DNA of 64,000 nucleotides from Paracoccaceae bacterium (GTDB taxonomy: Bacteria > Pseudomonadota > Alphaproteobacteria > Rhodobacterales > Rhodobacteraceae): contig JAMWZC010000005.1 of NCBI GenBank assembly GCA_024304985.1, forward strand, positions 62,001-126,000. The letters are read 5' to 3'. The translations under genes and the position numbers were made by a program. Within the stretch, counting starts at the first letter, position 1; each line of letters begins with the position of its first letter. The notes below the pieces were generated by a model. The model did no database searches. It was not told the DNA's origin and worked only from the letters and a program-made list of their open reading frames with translations. This document shows, one piece after another, positions 8,731-16,955 of the stretch.

Positions 8731-9368
8731 GCGACGCGGCGGAACGCAAGATGCAGTTCCTCTATGCCCTGCGCTCCAAGGGGGTGACAGACAGCCGTGT
8801 CCTGACGGCCATGGAAAAGATCGACCGTGGCCCTTTCATCCGCGGGATCTTCGCCGCCCGCGCCTATGAGGACATGCCCCTGCCCATCGCCTGCGGGCAG
8901 ACGATCAGCCAGCCGTCGATCGTGGGGCTGATGACGCAGGCCTTGCAGGTCAGCGCCCGCGACACGGTTCTGGAGGTGGGCACGGGATCGGGCTATCAGG
9001 CGGCGATCCTGTCGCAACTGGCCCGCCGGGTCTATACGGTGGACCGGCATCGCCGACTTGTCCGCGAGGCGCGCGAGATCTTTGATGCGTTGCAACTGAC
9101 CAATATCACCGCCTTTACCGCCGATGGCAGCTTTGGTCTGCCCGATCAGGCGCCGTTTGATCGCATCCTCGTGACCGCTGCCGCCGAAGACCCGCCCGGC
9201 CCCCTCTTGGCCCAATTGAAAATCGGGGGTATCATGGTTTTGCCGGTGGGACAGTCCGACACGGTGCAAAGCCTGATCCGCGTGACCCGTCATGACACGG
9301 GCTTTGACTATGACGAGTTGCGCCCGGTCCGGTTCGTGCCTCTGGTCGAGGGTCTGGGGCGCGACTGA
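8727..9368 (+). CDS. pcm: Protein-L-isoaspartate O-methyltransferase
   Basis: A 213-residue SAM-dependent enzyme that methylates isoaspartyl residues to start repair of aged proteins. The SAM-binding motif I is [18 protein letters not shown]. The PCMT-specific [10 protein letters not shown] and the downstream [12 protein letters not shown] segments are intact. Its start overlaps the surE stop. Confidence 0.97.
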   Translation: MSDAAERKMQFLYALRSKGVTDSRVLTAMEKIDRGPFIRGIFAARAYEDMPLPIACGQTISQPSIVGLMTQALQVSARDTVLEVGTGSGYQAAILSQLARRVYTVDRHRRLVREAREIFDALQLTNITAFTADGSFGLPDQAPFDRILVTAAAEDPPGPLLAQLKIGGIMVLPVGQSDTVQSLIRVTRHDTGFDYDELRPVRFVPLVEGLGRD

Positions 9369-9459
9369 CAGGCGAAGGATGACCCCGAACCGGTCGCAGG
9401 GCCGGACAGAACGATAACAACCAGGCCCCGCCGCAAGGGGCAGGACAGAGGAAATCGAG

Positions 9460-10767
9460 ATGACCGAACAGAGCCGTCCCGCTGCCCCCCGCACATTTCG
9501 TCCGGGCCTGACAGGCACAGGCCGTCCATCCCCGACCCGCACGCTGCGTCACCTGATCCTGGCTGGCACGGCGCTTGGCCTGTTGGCGGCCTGTGACAGG
9601 CCGCTGGACTTTGACATGCGCGGCAATTTCGGCGACACGCTCGACACCGCCGAGGCGGCGCGACAGCCGGTCGCCAACCGCCCTGCGCCGGATTCGCGCG
9701 GCGTCATCTCTTATCCGAACTATCAGGTGGCCGTCGCCCGGCAAGGAGACACCGTCGCGGATGTCGCCACGCGGATCGGGATCGCGCCCGATGAACTGGC
9801 GCGTTTCAACGGCTTGCGCCCTGCCGATCCGCTGCGCCCGGACGAGGTGGTGGCCCTGCCCCGCCGCGTCGCGGAGCCTTCTGCCGCGACGGGCGGGTTC
9901 GGCACGATCCAGCCGCCGGGCACCGATATCACCAGTCTGGCCAGCAGCGCCATCGACCGCTCGGACGCGGCGGCCGTCAGCACGACGACCCTGCCACCGG
10001 CGGGCGGTGGGATGATCACCTCTGCCGCAGCCCCGGCACCCGCCGCCGCGGCACAGCGTCCGCAGGTCGGACTGGAACCCACGCGCCATCAGGTCAAGCG
10101 CGGCGAGACGGCCTTTACGATCTCGCGGCTTTACAATGTCTCGGTCCGGTCACTGGCCGAATGGAACGGTCTGGGATCGGATTACACCATCCGCGAAGGT
10201 CAGTTCCTGTTGATCCCGGTTCCGGATGCCGAGGCCCCGGCCCGTCCGGCGGCGGCCGCCGCCGTGACCGCGCCGGGTGCCGGATCGCCGACACCGGTTC
10301 CGCCATCGGCGGCGACACCGCTGCCGACCGAGACGACGCGGCCCGCTGCCGCCCCCGCGCCGGCCACCACGGCGCCCGACCTTGGCGCGGCGCAGTCCGC
10401 CCCGGCAGGCAATGCGCAACTGGCCACCCCGGTGCAGGGAACGATCATCCGCGACTACCAGAAGGGCAAGAATGACGGTCTGGACATCCAGGCCCCGTCG
10501 GGGACTTCCATCGTCGCTGCGGAAGCCGGCACCGTGGCCGCCATCACCGCCAGCGCCGATCAGATCCCGATCATCGTGATCCGGCATCCGGACAACCTTC
10601 TGACGGTTTATGCCAATGTGGAAGGCGCGGTCGTCAAGAAGGATGACAAGGTCACCCGCGGGCAGAAGATCGCGCAGATCCGGTCCGGGTCGTCGAACTA
10701 TCTGCATTTCGAAGTGCGCAAAGGCTTCGACAGCGTGGACCCGACCCCCTATCTCGCACCGCGCTGA
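9460..10767 (+). CDS. nlpD: NlpD-like lipoprotein: two LysM domains and a degenerate LytM (M23) domain
   Basis: A 435-residue envelope protein. Residues 1-45 are a long export signal ending in lipobox LLAAC. LysM repeats lie at about 88-137 and 209-255, separated by and followed by Pro/Ala-rich linkers. A LytM/M23 domain occupies about 323-434. The metal-binding HxxxD motif reads NDGLD (His replaced by Asn), and HxH reads YLH (first His replaced by Tyr), so it should not cleave peptidoglycan. E. coli NlpD is likewise catalytically dead and activates an amidase at division. Lineage-specific LysM-M23 annotation would be equally acceptable. Confidence 0.9.
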   Translation: MTEQSRPAAPRTFRPGLTGTGRPSPTRTLRHLILAGTALGLLAACDRPLDFDMRGNFGDTLDTAEAARQPVANRPAPDSRGVISYPNYQVAVARQGDTVADVATRIGIAPDELARFNGLRPADPLRPDEVVALPRRVAEPSAATGGFGTIQPPGTDITSLASSAIDRSDAAAVSTTTLPPAGGGMITSAAAPAPAAAAQRPQVGLEPTRHQVKRGETAFTISRLYNVSVRSLAEWNGLGSDYTIREGQFLLIPVPDAEAPARPAAAAAVTAPGAGSPTPVPPSAATPLPTETTRPAAAPAPATTAPDLGAAQSAPAGNAQLATPVQGTIIRDYQKGKNDGLDIQAPSGTSIVAAEAGTVAAITASADQIPIIVIRHPDNLLTVYANVEGAVVKKDDKVTRGQKIAQIRSGSSNYLHFEVRKGFDSVDPTPYLAPR

Positions 10768-10782
10768 GGCGCGCAACCTCAG

Positions 10783-10806
10783 GCGGTCCGCAAGGATGCG
10801 GGCCGC
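10783..10806. terminator. Stem-loop between convergent nlpD and the DUF815 gene
   Basis: GCGGTCCGC and GCGGGCCGC pair as a 9-bp stem (one G-U) around a 6-base loop in the 82-base gap between converging genes. No strong T-run follows; a bidirectional terminator is plausible. Confidence 0.4.
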
Positions 10807-10811
10807 AGGTA

Positions 10812-10837
10812 TAGTATTTGCAGAACGGTGACACAGG
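10812..10837 (+). repeat. Intergenic TGAGTATTTG repeat, copy 3
   Basis: Reads TAGTATTTGCAGAACGGTGA then CACAGG. It shares GTATTTGCAGAACG with copy 2 and lies between convergent genes. Confidence 0.6.
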
Positions 10838-10849
10838 CGGCGCGGCGTT

Positions 10850-11698
10850 TCAGCCTTGCGTGAGGCGCACACCTTCGCGGCCCGCCAGATCGGTCACGAA
10901 TTGCCAGGCCACCCGGCCAGAGCGTGCGCCGCGCGTGGCCTGCCATTCGATCGCTTCGGCCCGCAGACGCTCTTCGGGGATGTCGATGCCGAAGGCCGTG
11001 CAATAGCCCCGGATCATCGCCAGAAACTGATCCTGATCGCAGGCGTGAAAGCCCAGCCAGAGGCCGAAACGGTCGGAGAGGGACACTTTCTCTTCCACGG
11101 CTTCGGAGGGATTGATGGCGCTGGAGCGTTCATTCTCGATCATGTCGCGCGGCATCAGATGGCGCCGGTTCGACGTGGCGTAGAAGATCACGTTGTCGGG
11201 GCGTCCCTCGATCCCACCGTCCAGAACCGCTTTCAGCGATTTGTAATGCTGGTCGTCATGGCTGAAGGAGAGGTCGTCGCAGAACAGAACGAACCGCTCG
11301 GGGCGCACGCGCAGCAGGTTCAGCAGGCGCGCGACGGACGGCAGATCCTCGCGCTGCAATTCCACCAGTTTCAGGGGCAGGCCCTGCGCCTGCACCTCGG
11401 CATGGACAGCCTTGACGAGGCTGGATTTGCCCATGCCGCGCGCGCCCCAGAGAAGGGCATTGTTCGCAGGCAGACCACGTGCGAATTGCAGCGTGTTCTC
11501 AAGCAGCGTGTCGCGCGACCGATCCACGCCCACCAGCAGGCGCAGCGCCACACCCGACACTTGCGGCACGGGTTCCAGCCGGTCAGGCTCGACATGCCAG
11601 ACGAAAGCCTCAGTCGCGTCGAAATCCGGGGCTTGCGGCGGCGGTGGGGCCAGACGTTCCAGTGCCGCAGCGATGCGTTTGAGGGTCTTGGAACTCAC
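10850..11698 (-). CDS. DUF815-family AAA ATPase
   Basis: A 282-residue cytoplasmic P-loop ATPase of the DUF815 family. Walker A is GARGMGKSSLVK and Walker B-like FVLFCDDLSF. The segment LRVRPERFVLF-DDLSF and the C-terminal RSGRVAWQFV are characteristic of the family. Cellular role unknown. Its start overlaps the tatC stop (ATGA at 11695-11698), so it is the last gene of the tat operon and translationally coupled to tatC. Whether it has any part in Tat transport is unknown. Confidence 0.9.
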   Translation of the reverse strand: MSSKTLKRIAAALERLAPPPPQAPDFDATEAFVWHVEPDRLEPVPQVSGVALRLLVGVDRSRDTLLENTLQFARGLPANNALLWGARGMGKSSLVKAVHAEVQAQGLPLKLVELQREDLPSVARLLNLLRVRPERFVLFCDDLSFSHDDQHYKSLKAVLDGGIEGRPDNVIFYATSNRRHLMPRDMIENERSSAINPSEAVEEKVSLSDRFGLWLGFHACDQDQFLAMIRGYCTAFGIDIPEERLRAEAIEWQATRGARSGRVAWQFVTDLAGREGVRLTQG

Positions 11699-12606
11699 TT
11701 CGACTTGTCCTCGCCGTCGGTCCCACTGGCCAGATCCTCATCGAATTCCTTGATCAGCGGATCGTCGAAATCCTCTTCGTCATCGTAGTAACCCTCGGCG
11801 CGGAGTTTCTCTTCGCGCTTGGTTTCGACCCGGCGGACCAGAAAGATCGAAATCTCATAGAGCCCGTAGACCACGACAAAGAGGATGATCTGGGTGATCA
11901 CATCGGGCGGCGTGACAAGGGCGGCCAGAATCAGGATGCCGACCACCGCATATTTGCGCACATTGGCCAGCCCTTCCGAACTGACGATCCCCGCCTTGCC
12001 CATCAGGGTCAGCAGGACCGGCAGTTGGAAGCAGAGGCCGAAGGCCACGATGAACTTGATCGTCAGGCTGAGATATTCCTGCGCGGAGCCCTGAAAGGCG
12101 ATCCCGGCGACGGCGTTCCCCTCTGGTGCGGAGTCGCCCAGAATGGTGCCGGGTTGCTGGAAGCCCAGGAAGAAATCGAAGGCCAGCGGTGTCACCATAT
12201 AGAAGGCGAAGCCTGCGCCCAGAAAGAACATGAAGGGCGAGGCCAGCAGGAAGGGCAGGAACGCGCCCTTTTCGGATTTGTAGAGGCCCGGCGCCACGAA
12301 GCGCCATAGCTGATAGGCGATGTAGGGGAAGGACAGCATCAGCCCCCCCATCAGCGAGATCGAGACGGCGACGAAGAAACCTTCCTGCAGGCGGATCAGG
12401 ATCAGCCCGCAATCCTCGTGCCCGCGCTCGGCCATGGCCGAACACAGCGGATGCGTCAGGAAGTTGAAGATCGGGTTCCATACCGTGAAGCAGATGATCA
12501 TCCCAAGGATGAAGGCCACCACGGAATGGATCAGGCGCGTGCGCAGTTCCGCCAGATGCTCGATCAGCGGGGCGCTGCTGTCGTCGATCTCGTCTTGTTT
12601 GGTCAT
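11695..12606 (-). CDS. tatC: Sec-independent translocase TatC
   Basis: A 303-residue inner-membrane receptor for twin-arginine signal peptides. Six hydrophobic segments follow the conserved HLAELRTRLIHS; FPYIAYQLWRFVAPGLYKSE is the classic TatC cytoplasmic/periplasmic loop, and a second TatC signature region lies near LTLMGKAGIVS. A charged C-terminal tail (EEDFDDP...DEDLASG) makes it longer than the 250-260 residues of enteric TatC. It starts three bases after the tatB stop. Confidence 0.97.
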   Translation of the reverse strand: MTKQDEIDDSSAPLIEHLAELRTRLIHSVVAFILGMIICFTVWNPIFNFLTHPLCSAMAERGHEDCGLILIRLQEGFFVAVSISLMGGLMLSFPYIAYQLWRFVAPGLYKSEKGAFLPFLLASPFMFFLGAGFAFYMVTPLAFDFFLGFQQPGTILGDSAPEGNAVAGIAFQGSAQEYLSLTIKFIVAFGLCFQLPVLLTLMGKAGIVSSEGLANVRKYAVVGILILAALVTPPDVITQIILFVVVYGLYEISIFLVRRVETKREEKLRAEGYYDDEEDFDDPLIKEFDEDLASGTDGEDKSK

Positions 12607-12609
12607 GAT

Positions 12610-13206
12610 CTACTCTTGCGCCGAGGGATCTGCGGTCTTTGCCTTGGACCGGGTCCGGGGCGCAGGTTTGGAGGCCGCAGCAGTGGATGTGGCCTTGGTC
12701 CTGGATGCAGCCGGTTTGGCCGCAGGCTTGGCCGGGGCCGCCGCCTTTGGCTTGGCTGCGGCTTTGGCCTTGGGGGCAGCAGCGGCTGGCTTGGCGGCGG
12801 GGGCCGCTTGCTCGGCCGCCACGGTCCGCGCCGCCTCGGCCTTGGCCGCGACAGCCTCGGGCTTGCTCTGCTCGCGCAGCTTGGCGGCCGCCTCGGCCCG
12901 GTCTGCGGCCAGTTTGGCGGTTTCCGAGCCGGGCTTCCACGCCTTGAGCTCGTCCGTCGCCTCGCGGATCTTGTCCAACCCCATCTTCTTGGGATCGGCC
13001 ACGGATTTCAGGCTTTTGGCCACATCACGCACGCCCGACTCATCGGCTGCGTCTTCCATTGCCCGGCTGAACTCCCGCGCCATGCCCCGCGCCTTGCCGA
13101 CGAAGCGCCCCACATTGCGGAACAGCACCGGCAGGTCTTTCGGCCCGACCACGATCAACGCGACGATGCCGATGAGCAGAAGCTCGGTCCAGCCCAGATC
13201 GAACAT
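12610..13206 (-). CDS. tatB: Sec-independent translocase TatB
   Basis: A 198-residue protein. A single N-terminal helix ([20 protein letters not shown]) carries the TatB-type glutamate, followed by [20 protein letters not shown] and an amphipathic helix. Residues from about 110 on are an Ala/Lys/Pro-rich, low-complexity tail that is probably disordered. TatB forms the receptor complex with TatC, encoded immediately downstream. tatA lies three bases upstream. Confidence 0.95.
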   Translation of the reverse strand: MFDLGWTELLLIGIVALIVVGPKDLPVLFRNVGRFVGKARGMAREFSRAMEDAADESGVRDVAKSLKSVADPKKMGLDKIREATDELKAWKPGSETAKLAADRAEAAAKLREQSKPEAVAAKAEAARTVAAEQAAPAAKPAAAAPKAKAAAKPKAAAPAKPAAKPAASRTKATSTAAASKPAPRTRSKAKTADPSAQE

Positions 13207-13209
13207 GGA

Positions 13210-13425
13210 TCAGACCTTGTCTTTCTCTTTGTCGGGCGTGACATCCTTGGTCATCTCGCCACTGCCGTCCTCAAGCTCTTTGGAGCTGTCGCTCACGCCG
13301 CGCTTGAAGGCGGTGATCCCCTTGCCGACTTCGCCCATCAGCGAGCTGATCTTGCCGCGCCCGAAAAGCACCAGCACGACCACCGCGATCAGCAGAAGAC
13401 CCGGAAGTCCGATATTGTTCAACAT
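13210..13425 (-). CDS. tatA: Sec-independent translocase TatA
   Basis: A 71-residue pore-forming component. An N-terminal helix ([16 protein letters not shown]), the hinge [17 protein letters not shown] and a short polar tail match TatA. ATG 13425 is preceded by GGGAGAA at good spacing; the frame is open 14 codons further upstream but without TatA-like sequence. It is the first gene of tatA-tatB-tatC-DUF815, whose promoter should lie in the 246-base gap to the ABC ATPase gene. Confidence 0.95.
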   Translation of the reverse strand: MLNNIGLPGLLLIAVVVLVLFGRGKISSLMGEVGKGITAFKRGVSDSSKELEDGSGEMTKDVTPDKEKDKV

Positions 13426-13671
13426 TGCAGTTCTCCCTTGCTCGGCCCGTCGCGGCTTGATCCGCACAGGCCCTCAGCCATCACTCTCAACATCTAATGA
13501 CGATCAGCGCCGGTTGGAAGAACCAAAGCAGCGATCATCCGGGGTTTTTCTGCCCTCGTCCCGCAGAACGCAAGCCCGAAGCCGGTTATTCCCGCCGTCG
13601 GCCTGTTCTGGCTTCACATATCCCGATGCCGCGCCTTGCCGCATCCTGCACAGTTGCCGCCGGGAACCGTG

Positions 13672-14760
13672 TCAGCGCACCGGAAAGACAAAGCAACGGT
13701 CGCGGCGGATCATCAGCCACAGCGGCTTGCCGGGTGCGGGCAGGAACACATTGGGCACGGTCGCCTTGAGGACCGAGCCGTCATGATCCATCCGGATCTC
13801 GACCAGACTTTCGCTGCCCATGAAGCGCGCGCGCACCACCTCGCCGCGTGCGGCGACGCCGTCCTGCACGGTGGGATTGGGGCCGCGTCCGCCCCGATCA
13901 AGGTCGATCTTGATGTGCTGAGGCCGGATCACGATTTCGACCTCGGCCCCGTCAGGCACGCCGGGCGCGAGGAACTGGCCAAAGGGCGTATCGGTCAGCG
14001 CGCCGCGAACAGTGCCCCGTATCACATTGATATCACTGAAAAACGCGACCGAATCGCGATCCTTTGGCGCGTTGTAGATGTTGTAGGGCGCGCCCTTCTG
14101 CACGATCCGTCCAGCGCGCATCAGCGCGATCTCGTCGGCCATCCGCATCGCCTCGTCCGGCTCATGCGTGACCAGAAGGACGGCGGCATCCTCCTGCTTG
14201 AGGATCTCGAGCGTCTGGTCGCGGATGTCGTCGCGCAAGCGGTTGTCCAGACCGGAGAAAGGCTCGTCCATCAGCATGATGCGGGGACGTGGCGCAAGGG
14301 CGCGCGACAGGGCCACGCGCTGCTGTTCGCCCCCGGACAGGGAATGCGGATAGGCGTCGATGAAGCGCAGGAGGCCGACCCTGCGCAGCAACTCTTCGAC
14401 CCGCGCCCGGCGCGCCTCACGCGGGCCGGACAGGCCGAAGGCCACGTTCTCGGCGACGCTCAGATGGGGAAAGAGGGCAAAGTCCTGAAACATCAGGCCG
14501 ATGGCGCGCCGCTCAGGCGGGACCCGGAACACGGTGTCGCAGATCAGGTGGCCATCCACCCAGATCTCGCCCGAATCCTGCATCTCGACGCCCGCGATCA
14601 TGCGCAGCGTGGTCGATTTGCCGCAGCCCGACGGCCCCAGCAGGCAGGTGACCTGCCCCGGCATCACCGTCAGCGACACGTCATCGACCACCGCGACCCC
14701 GTCGAAACGACGCACAAGGTTGCGGATCTCGAGCCGGGGCACTGGCCCTTTCGCCGGCAT
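13672..14760 (-). CDS. ABC transporter ATP-binding protein, iron(III)/spermidine-type
   Basis: A 362-residue cytoplasmic ATPase if started at ATG 14760 (MPAKGPVPRLEIRN). Walker A is LLGPSGCGKST, the Q-loop region MFQDFALFPH, the signature SLSGGEQQRVALSRA and Walker B RIMLMDEPFSGLD. A C-terminal TOBE-like regulatory domain follows residue about 240. This domain order fits the FbpC/PotA group. No binding-protein or permease genes adjoin it, so the substrate is undetermined. ATG 14835 in frame is another possible start; neither has a convincing ribosome-binding site. Confidence 0.88.
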   Translation of the reverse strand: MPAKGPVPRLEIRNLVRRFDGVAVVDDVSLTVMPGQVTCLLGPSGCGKSTTLRMIAGVEMQDSGEIWVDGHLICDTVFRVPPERRAIGLMFQDFALFPHLSVAENVAFGLSGPREARRARVEELLRRVGLLRFIDAYPHSLSGGEQQRVALSRALAPRPRIMLMDEPFSGLDNRLRDDIRDQTLEILKQEDAAVLLVTHEPDEAMRMADEIALMRAGRIVQKGAPYNIYNAPKDRDSVAFFSDINVIRGTVRGALTDTPFGQFLAPGVPDGAEVEIVIRPQHIKIDLDRGGRGPNPTVQDGVAARGEVVRARFMGSESLVEIRMDHDGSVLKATVPNVFLPAPGKPLWLMIRRDRCFVFPVR

Positions 14761-14892
14761 GTCAGATACGTTGGTCAACGGGCTATTTCCGATCAATACG
14801 GTCGGGAAAGGCGCATAGCAGGCAGCGTCCCGCATCGCAAGGCCGCAGCGGAGGGACCGCTGCGGTCGGGTTCACCGGGGGCATGCCCCGTC

Positions 14893-15672
14893 TCAGATCG
14901 TGGCGTTGGTGGCGCCGCCGTCCAGAAGGATGTTCTGGCCCACGATGAAACCGGCATGGACCGAGCACAGAAAGGCGCAGGCCGCGCCGAATTCAGCAGA
15001 GGTGCCATAGCGGCCTGCCGGGATGGTGGCCGCGCGGCGGGTCCGGGCTTCCTCGAGCGTGATGCCCTGCGCCTTGACCACACCGCCGTCCAGCGCATCG
15101 GCGCGGTCCGTCGCATGGATCCCCGGCAGCAGGTTGTTGATGGTCACGCCCTTGCCCGCCACCTGCCGCGCAGTGCCTGCCACATAGCCGGTCAGGCCGG
15201 TGCGCGCGGCATTGCTGAGGCCAAGCTGCGGAATGGGCGCCTTGACCGATTGCGAGGTGATGTTCACGACCCGACCCCAGCCACGATCCATCATCGCGGG
15301 CATCAGGGCCTTCATCAATGCGATCGGCGTCAGCATATTGGCATCCAGCGCGCGGATGAAGTCATCCCGGTCCCAGTCCGACCACAGACCCGGAGGCGGC
15401 CCGCCCGCGTTGGTGACAAGGATATCGACGCCTTGGGCGGCGTTCAGAACGGCGGTGCGGCCATTCTCGGTGGTCACATCGGCCGCGACAGTGTCCACCT
15501 TCACACCATAGTCGGCACGGATGGCGGCGGCGGCGGCCTCCAGCGCCTCGGCACCGCGTGCATTCATCACCAGATCGACGCCAGCCTCGGCCAGCGCACG
15601 GGCGCAACCCAGCCCCAGACCTTTGCTCGACGCGCAGACCAGCGCCCGTTTTCCCTTGATTCCCAGATCCAT
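14893..15672 (-). CDS. SDR-family protein with non-canonical active site
   Basis: A 259-residue FabG-like Rossmann protein. ATG 15672 is set by AGGAGGA six bases upstream. The cofactor loop is CASSKGLGLG, and NAGGPPPG and NITSQS occupy the NNAG and catalytic-Ser positions. The usual Y-x-x-x-K is replaced: the aligned segment reads LGLSNAARTG, lacking both Tyr and Lys. This LSNAAR form marks a recognised SDR subgroup of uncertain chemistry. The C-terminus (GQNILLDGGA) is normal. Confidence 0.88.
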   Translation of the reverse strand: MDLGIKGKRALVCASSKGLGLGCARALAEAGVDLVMNARGAEALEAAAAAIRADYGVKVDTVAADVTTENGRTAVLNAAQGVDILVTNAGGPPPGLWSDWDRDDFIRALDANMLTPIALMKALMPAMMDRGWGRVVNITSQSVKAPIPQLGLSNAARTGLTGYVAGTARQVAGKGVTINNLLPGIHATDRADALDGGVVKAQGITLEEARTRRAATIPAGRYGTSAEFGAACAFLCSVHAGFIVGQNILLDGGATNATI

Positions 15673-15878
15673 AGCGTCCTCCTGACAGATGTGGTCTTGC
15701 GACCCTCGCGGCCTTGCTAGCATCCCGGCGCAGGGAAATGCCAGCAAAAGGCCGGGACGTTGACCCGCTGATGCCACAATCCTATCTTAAACCCGGCAGG
15801 ATAGCCCATGCGGTGTCCAAGAATCGGGCCCTGTTTCCGCATGTATGTTCACGAGTCACCGGGAGTGAAGCCGCCTCA

Positions 15879-16907
15879 ATGATCGCATCCAGCCATCCAC
15901 CCGCCCTGCCCGGAACAGCCTTTGCGCTGCCCGTTTTGCCGGGTATCGCGCTGGAGGTTGTGGCCGGGGCCAATCTTGGGGACCCCCTGTCCTTTGCGGC
16001 GGATCTGATTCCCGACGACACCTATGCGCTGATGCGCGGCGCGCGCACCCGCCGGTTGTCGCTGCATCCCGACGGTCCTGCCCGGTTTCGCGTTGCGGCC
16101 GATACGGCTGCGGGTCAGCCCGGTGCCCTGCTGCATCTGGACAGTTGCCTGACCTTCATGACCACCGACGGCGAAACCGCCGAGGTTCTGGTCATGGTCG
16201 AAGTGGACCAGGGCGGCGATGTGGCCGAAGTGCATGTGCTGCCGCTGGTGCCGCTGAAACCCAAGACACGTTACACCCTTGTGACCATCGACACCGAGGG
16301 CGCCAGCGCCCGTCTGGCCGAGATCGCCTGCGTGTCCTTCAGCCGTGGCACCCATATCACCATGGCCACTGGCGAGCAGCGCCGGATCGAAGACCTGTGC
16401 CCCGGCGACCGCGTCCTGACACGCGACGAGGGTCCGCAGGAGATTCGCTGGATCGGCCAGACCACTCTGCGGGCGCATGGAGAGCATGCCCCCATCGTGA
16501 TCACCAAGGGCACGCTGCACAATGCCCATGACCTGATTGTCAGTCCGGATCACCGGCTGTTCATCTATCAGCGCGCTGATGTGCTTGGCGCAGGCCGGGC
16601 CGAGGTTCTGGTGAGGGCGCGTCATCTGGTGAACGGCACCAGCGTCTATCGCCAGAACGGCGGCTTTGTGGATTATTTCCAGATCCTGTTCGACCGCCAC
16701 CAGATCATCTATGCCGAGGGGATCGCCGCCGAGACGCTGCTGCTGGACCCGCGCACCAGCCCCGCCCTGCCCGCCGATCTGGCGGCGCGTCTGGGCGAGA
16801 CTCTGGGCGGCCGCCATGGTGCCGGGCTTGAGGATTTCGAGGTGCCCGAACGTCTGCTGGATCTGCCCGATGCCGCCGCCGTGCTGCGGCGCGCCTCGCT
16901 GGGGTGA
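15879..16907 (+). CDS. Hint (hedgehog/intein) domain protein with Ser at the nucleophile position
   Basis: 342 residues from ATG 15879 (MIASSHPPAL); the frame is open upstream without recognisable content. Residues 1-150 are a beta-rich N-terminal region of unknown role. The Hint domain starts at about 153: SFSRGTHITMATGEQRRIED, then LCPGDRVLTRDEGPQEIRWI and SPDHRLFIY, a pattern common in Rhodobacterales Hint proteins. These normally begin with Cys (CFxxGT); here the position is Ser153, with Cys151 two residues before. Many relatives are secreted or phage-like; no signal peptide is visible here. Confidence 0.85.
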   Translation: MIASSHPPALPGTAFALPVLPGIALEVVAGANLGDPLSFAADLIPDDTYALMRGARTRRLSLHPDGPARFRVAADTAAGQPGALLHLDSCLTFMTTDGETAEVLVMVEVDQGGDVAEVHVLPLVPLKPKTRYTLVTIDTEGASARLAEIACVSFSRGTHITMATGEQRRIEDLCPGDRVLTRDEGPQEIRWIGQTTLRAHGEHAPIVITKGTLHNAHDLIVSPDHRLFIYQRADVLGAGRAEVLVRARHLVNGTSVYRQNGGFVDYFQILFDRHQIIYAEGIAAETLLLDPRTSPALPADLAARLGETLGGRHGAGLEDFEVPERLLDLPDAAAVLRRASLG

Positions 16908-16955
16908 ACGGCACCCGGCTTGCCTTTGCGCACGCCTCTGCCTAAAGCTGCGCTC

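Noticed and set aside
13636-15720. A 694-codon open frame on the plus strand opposite the ABC ATPase and SDR genes
   Set aside because: It is antisense to two well-supported genes, has no recognisable domain and is His/Arg/Gln-rich low complexity, as expected from the complement of high-GC codon usage.
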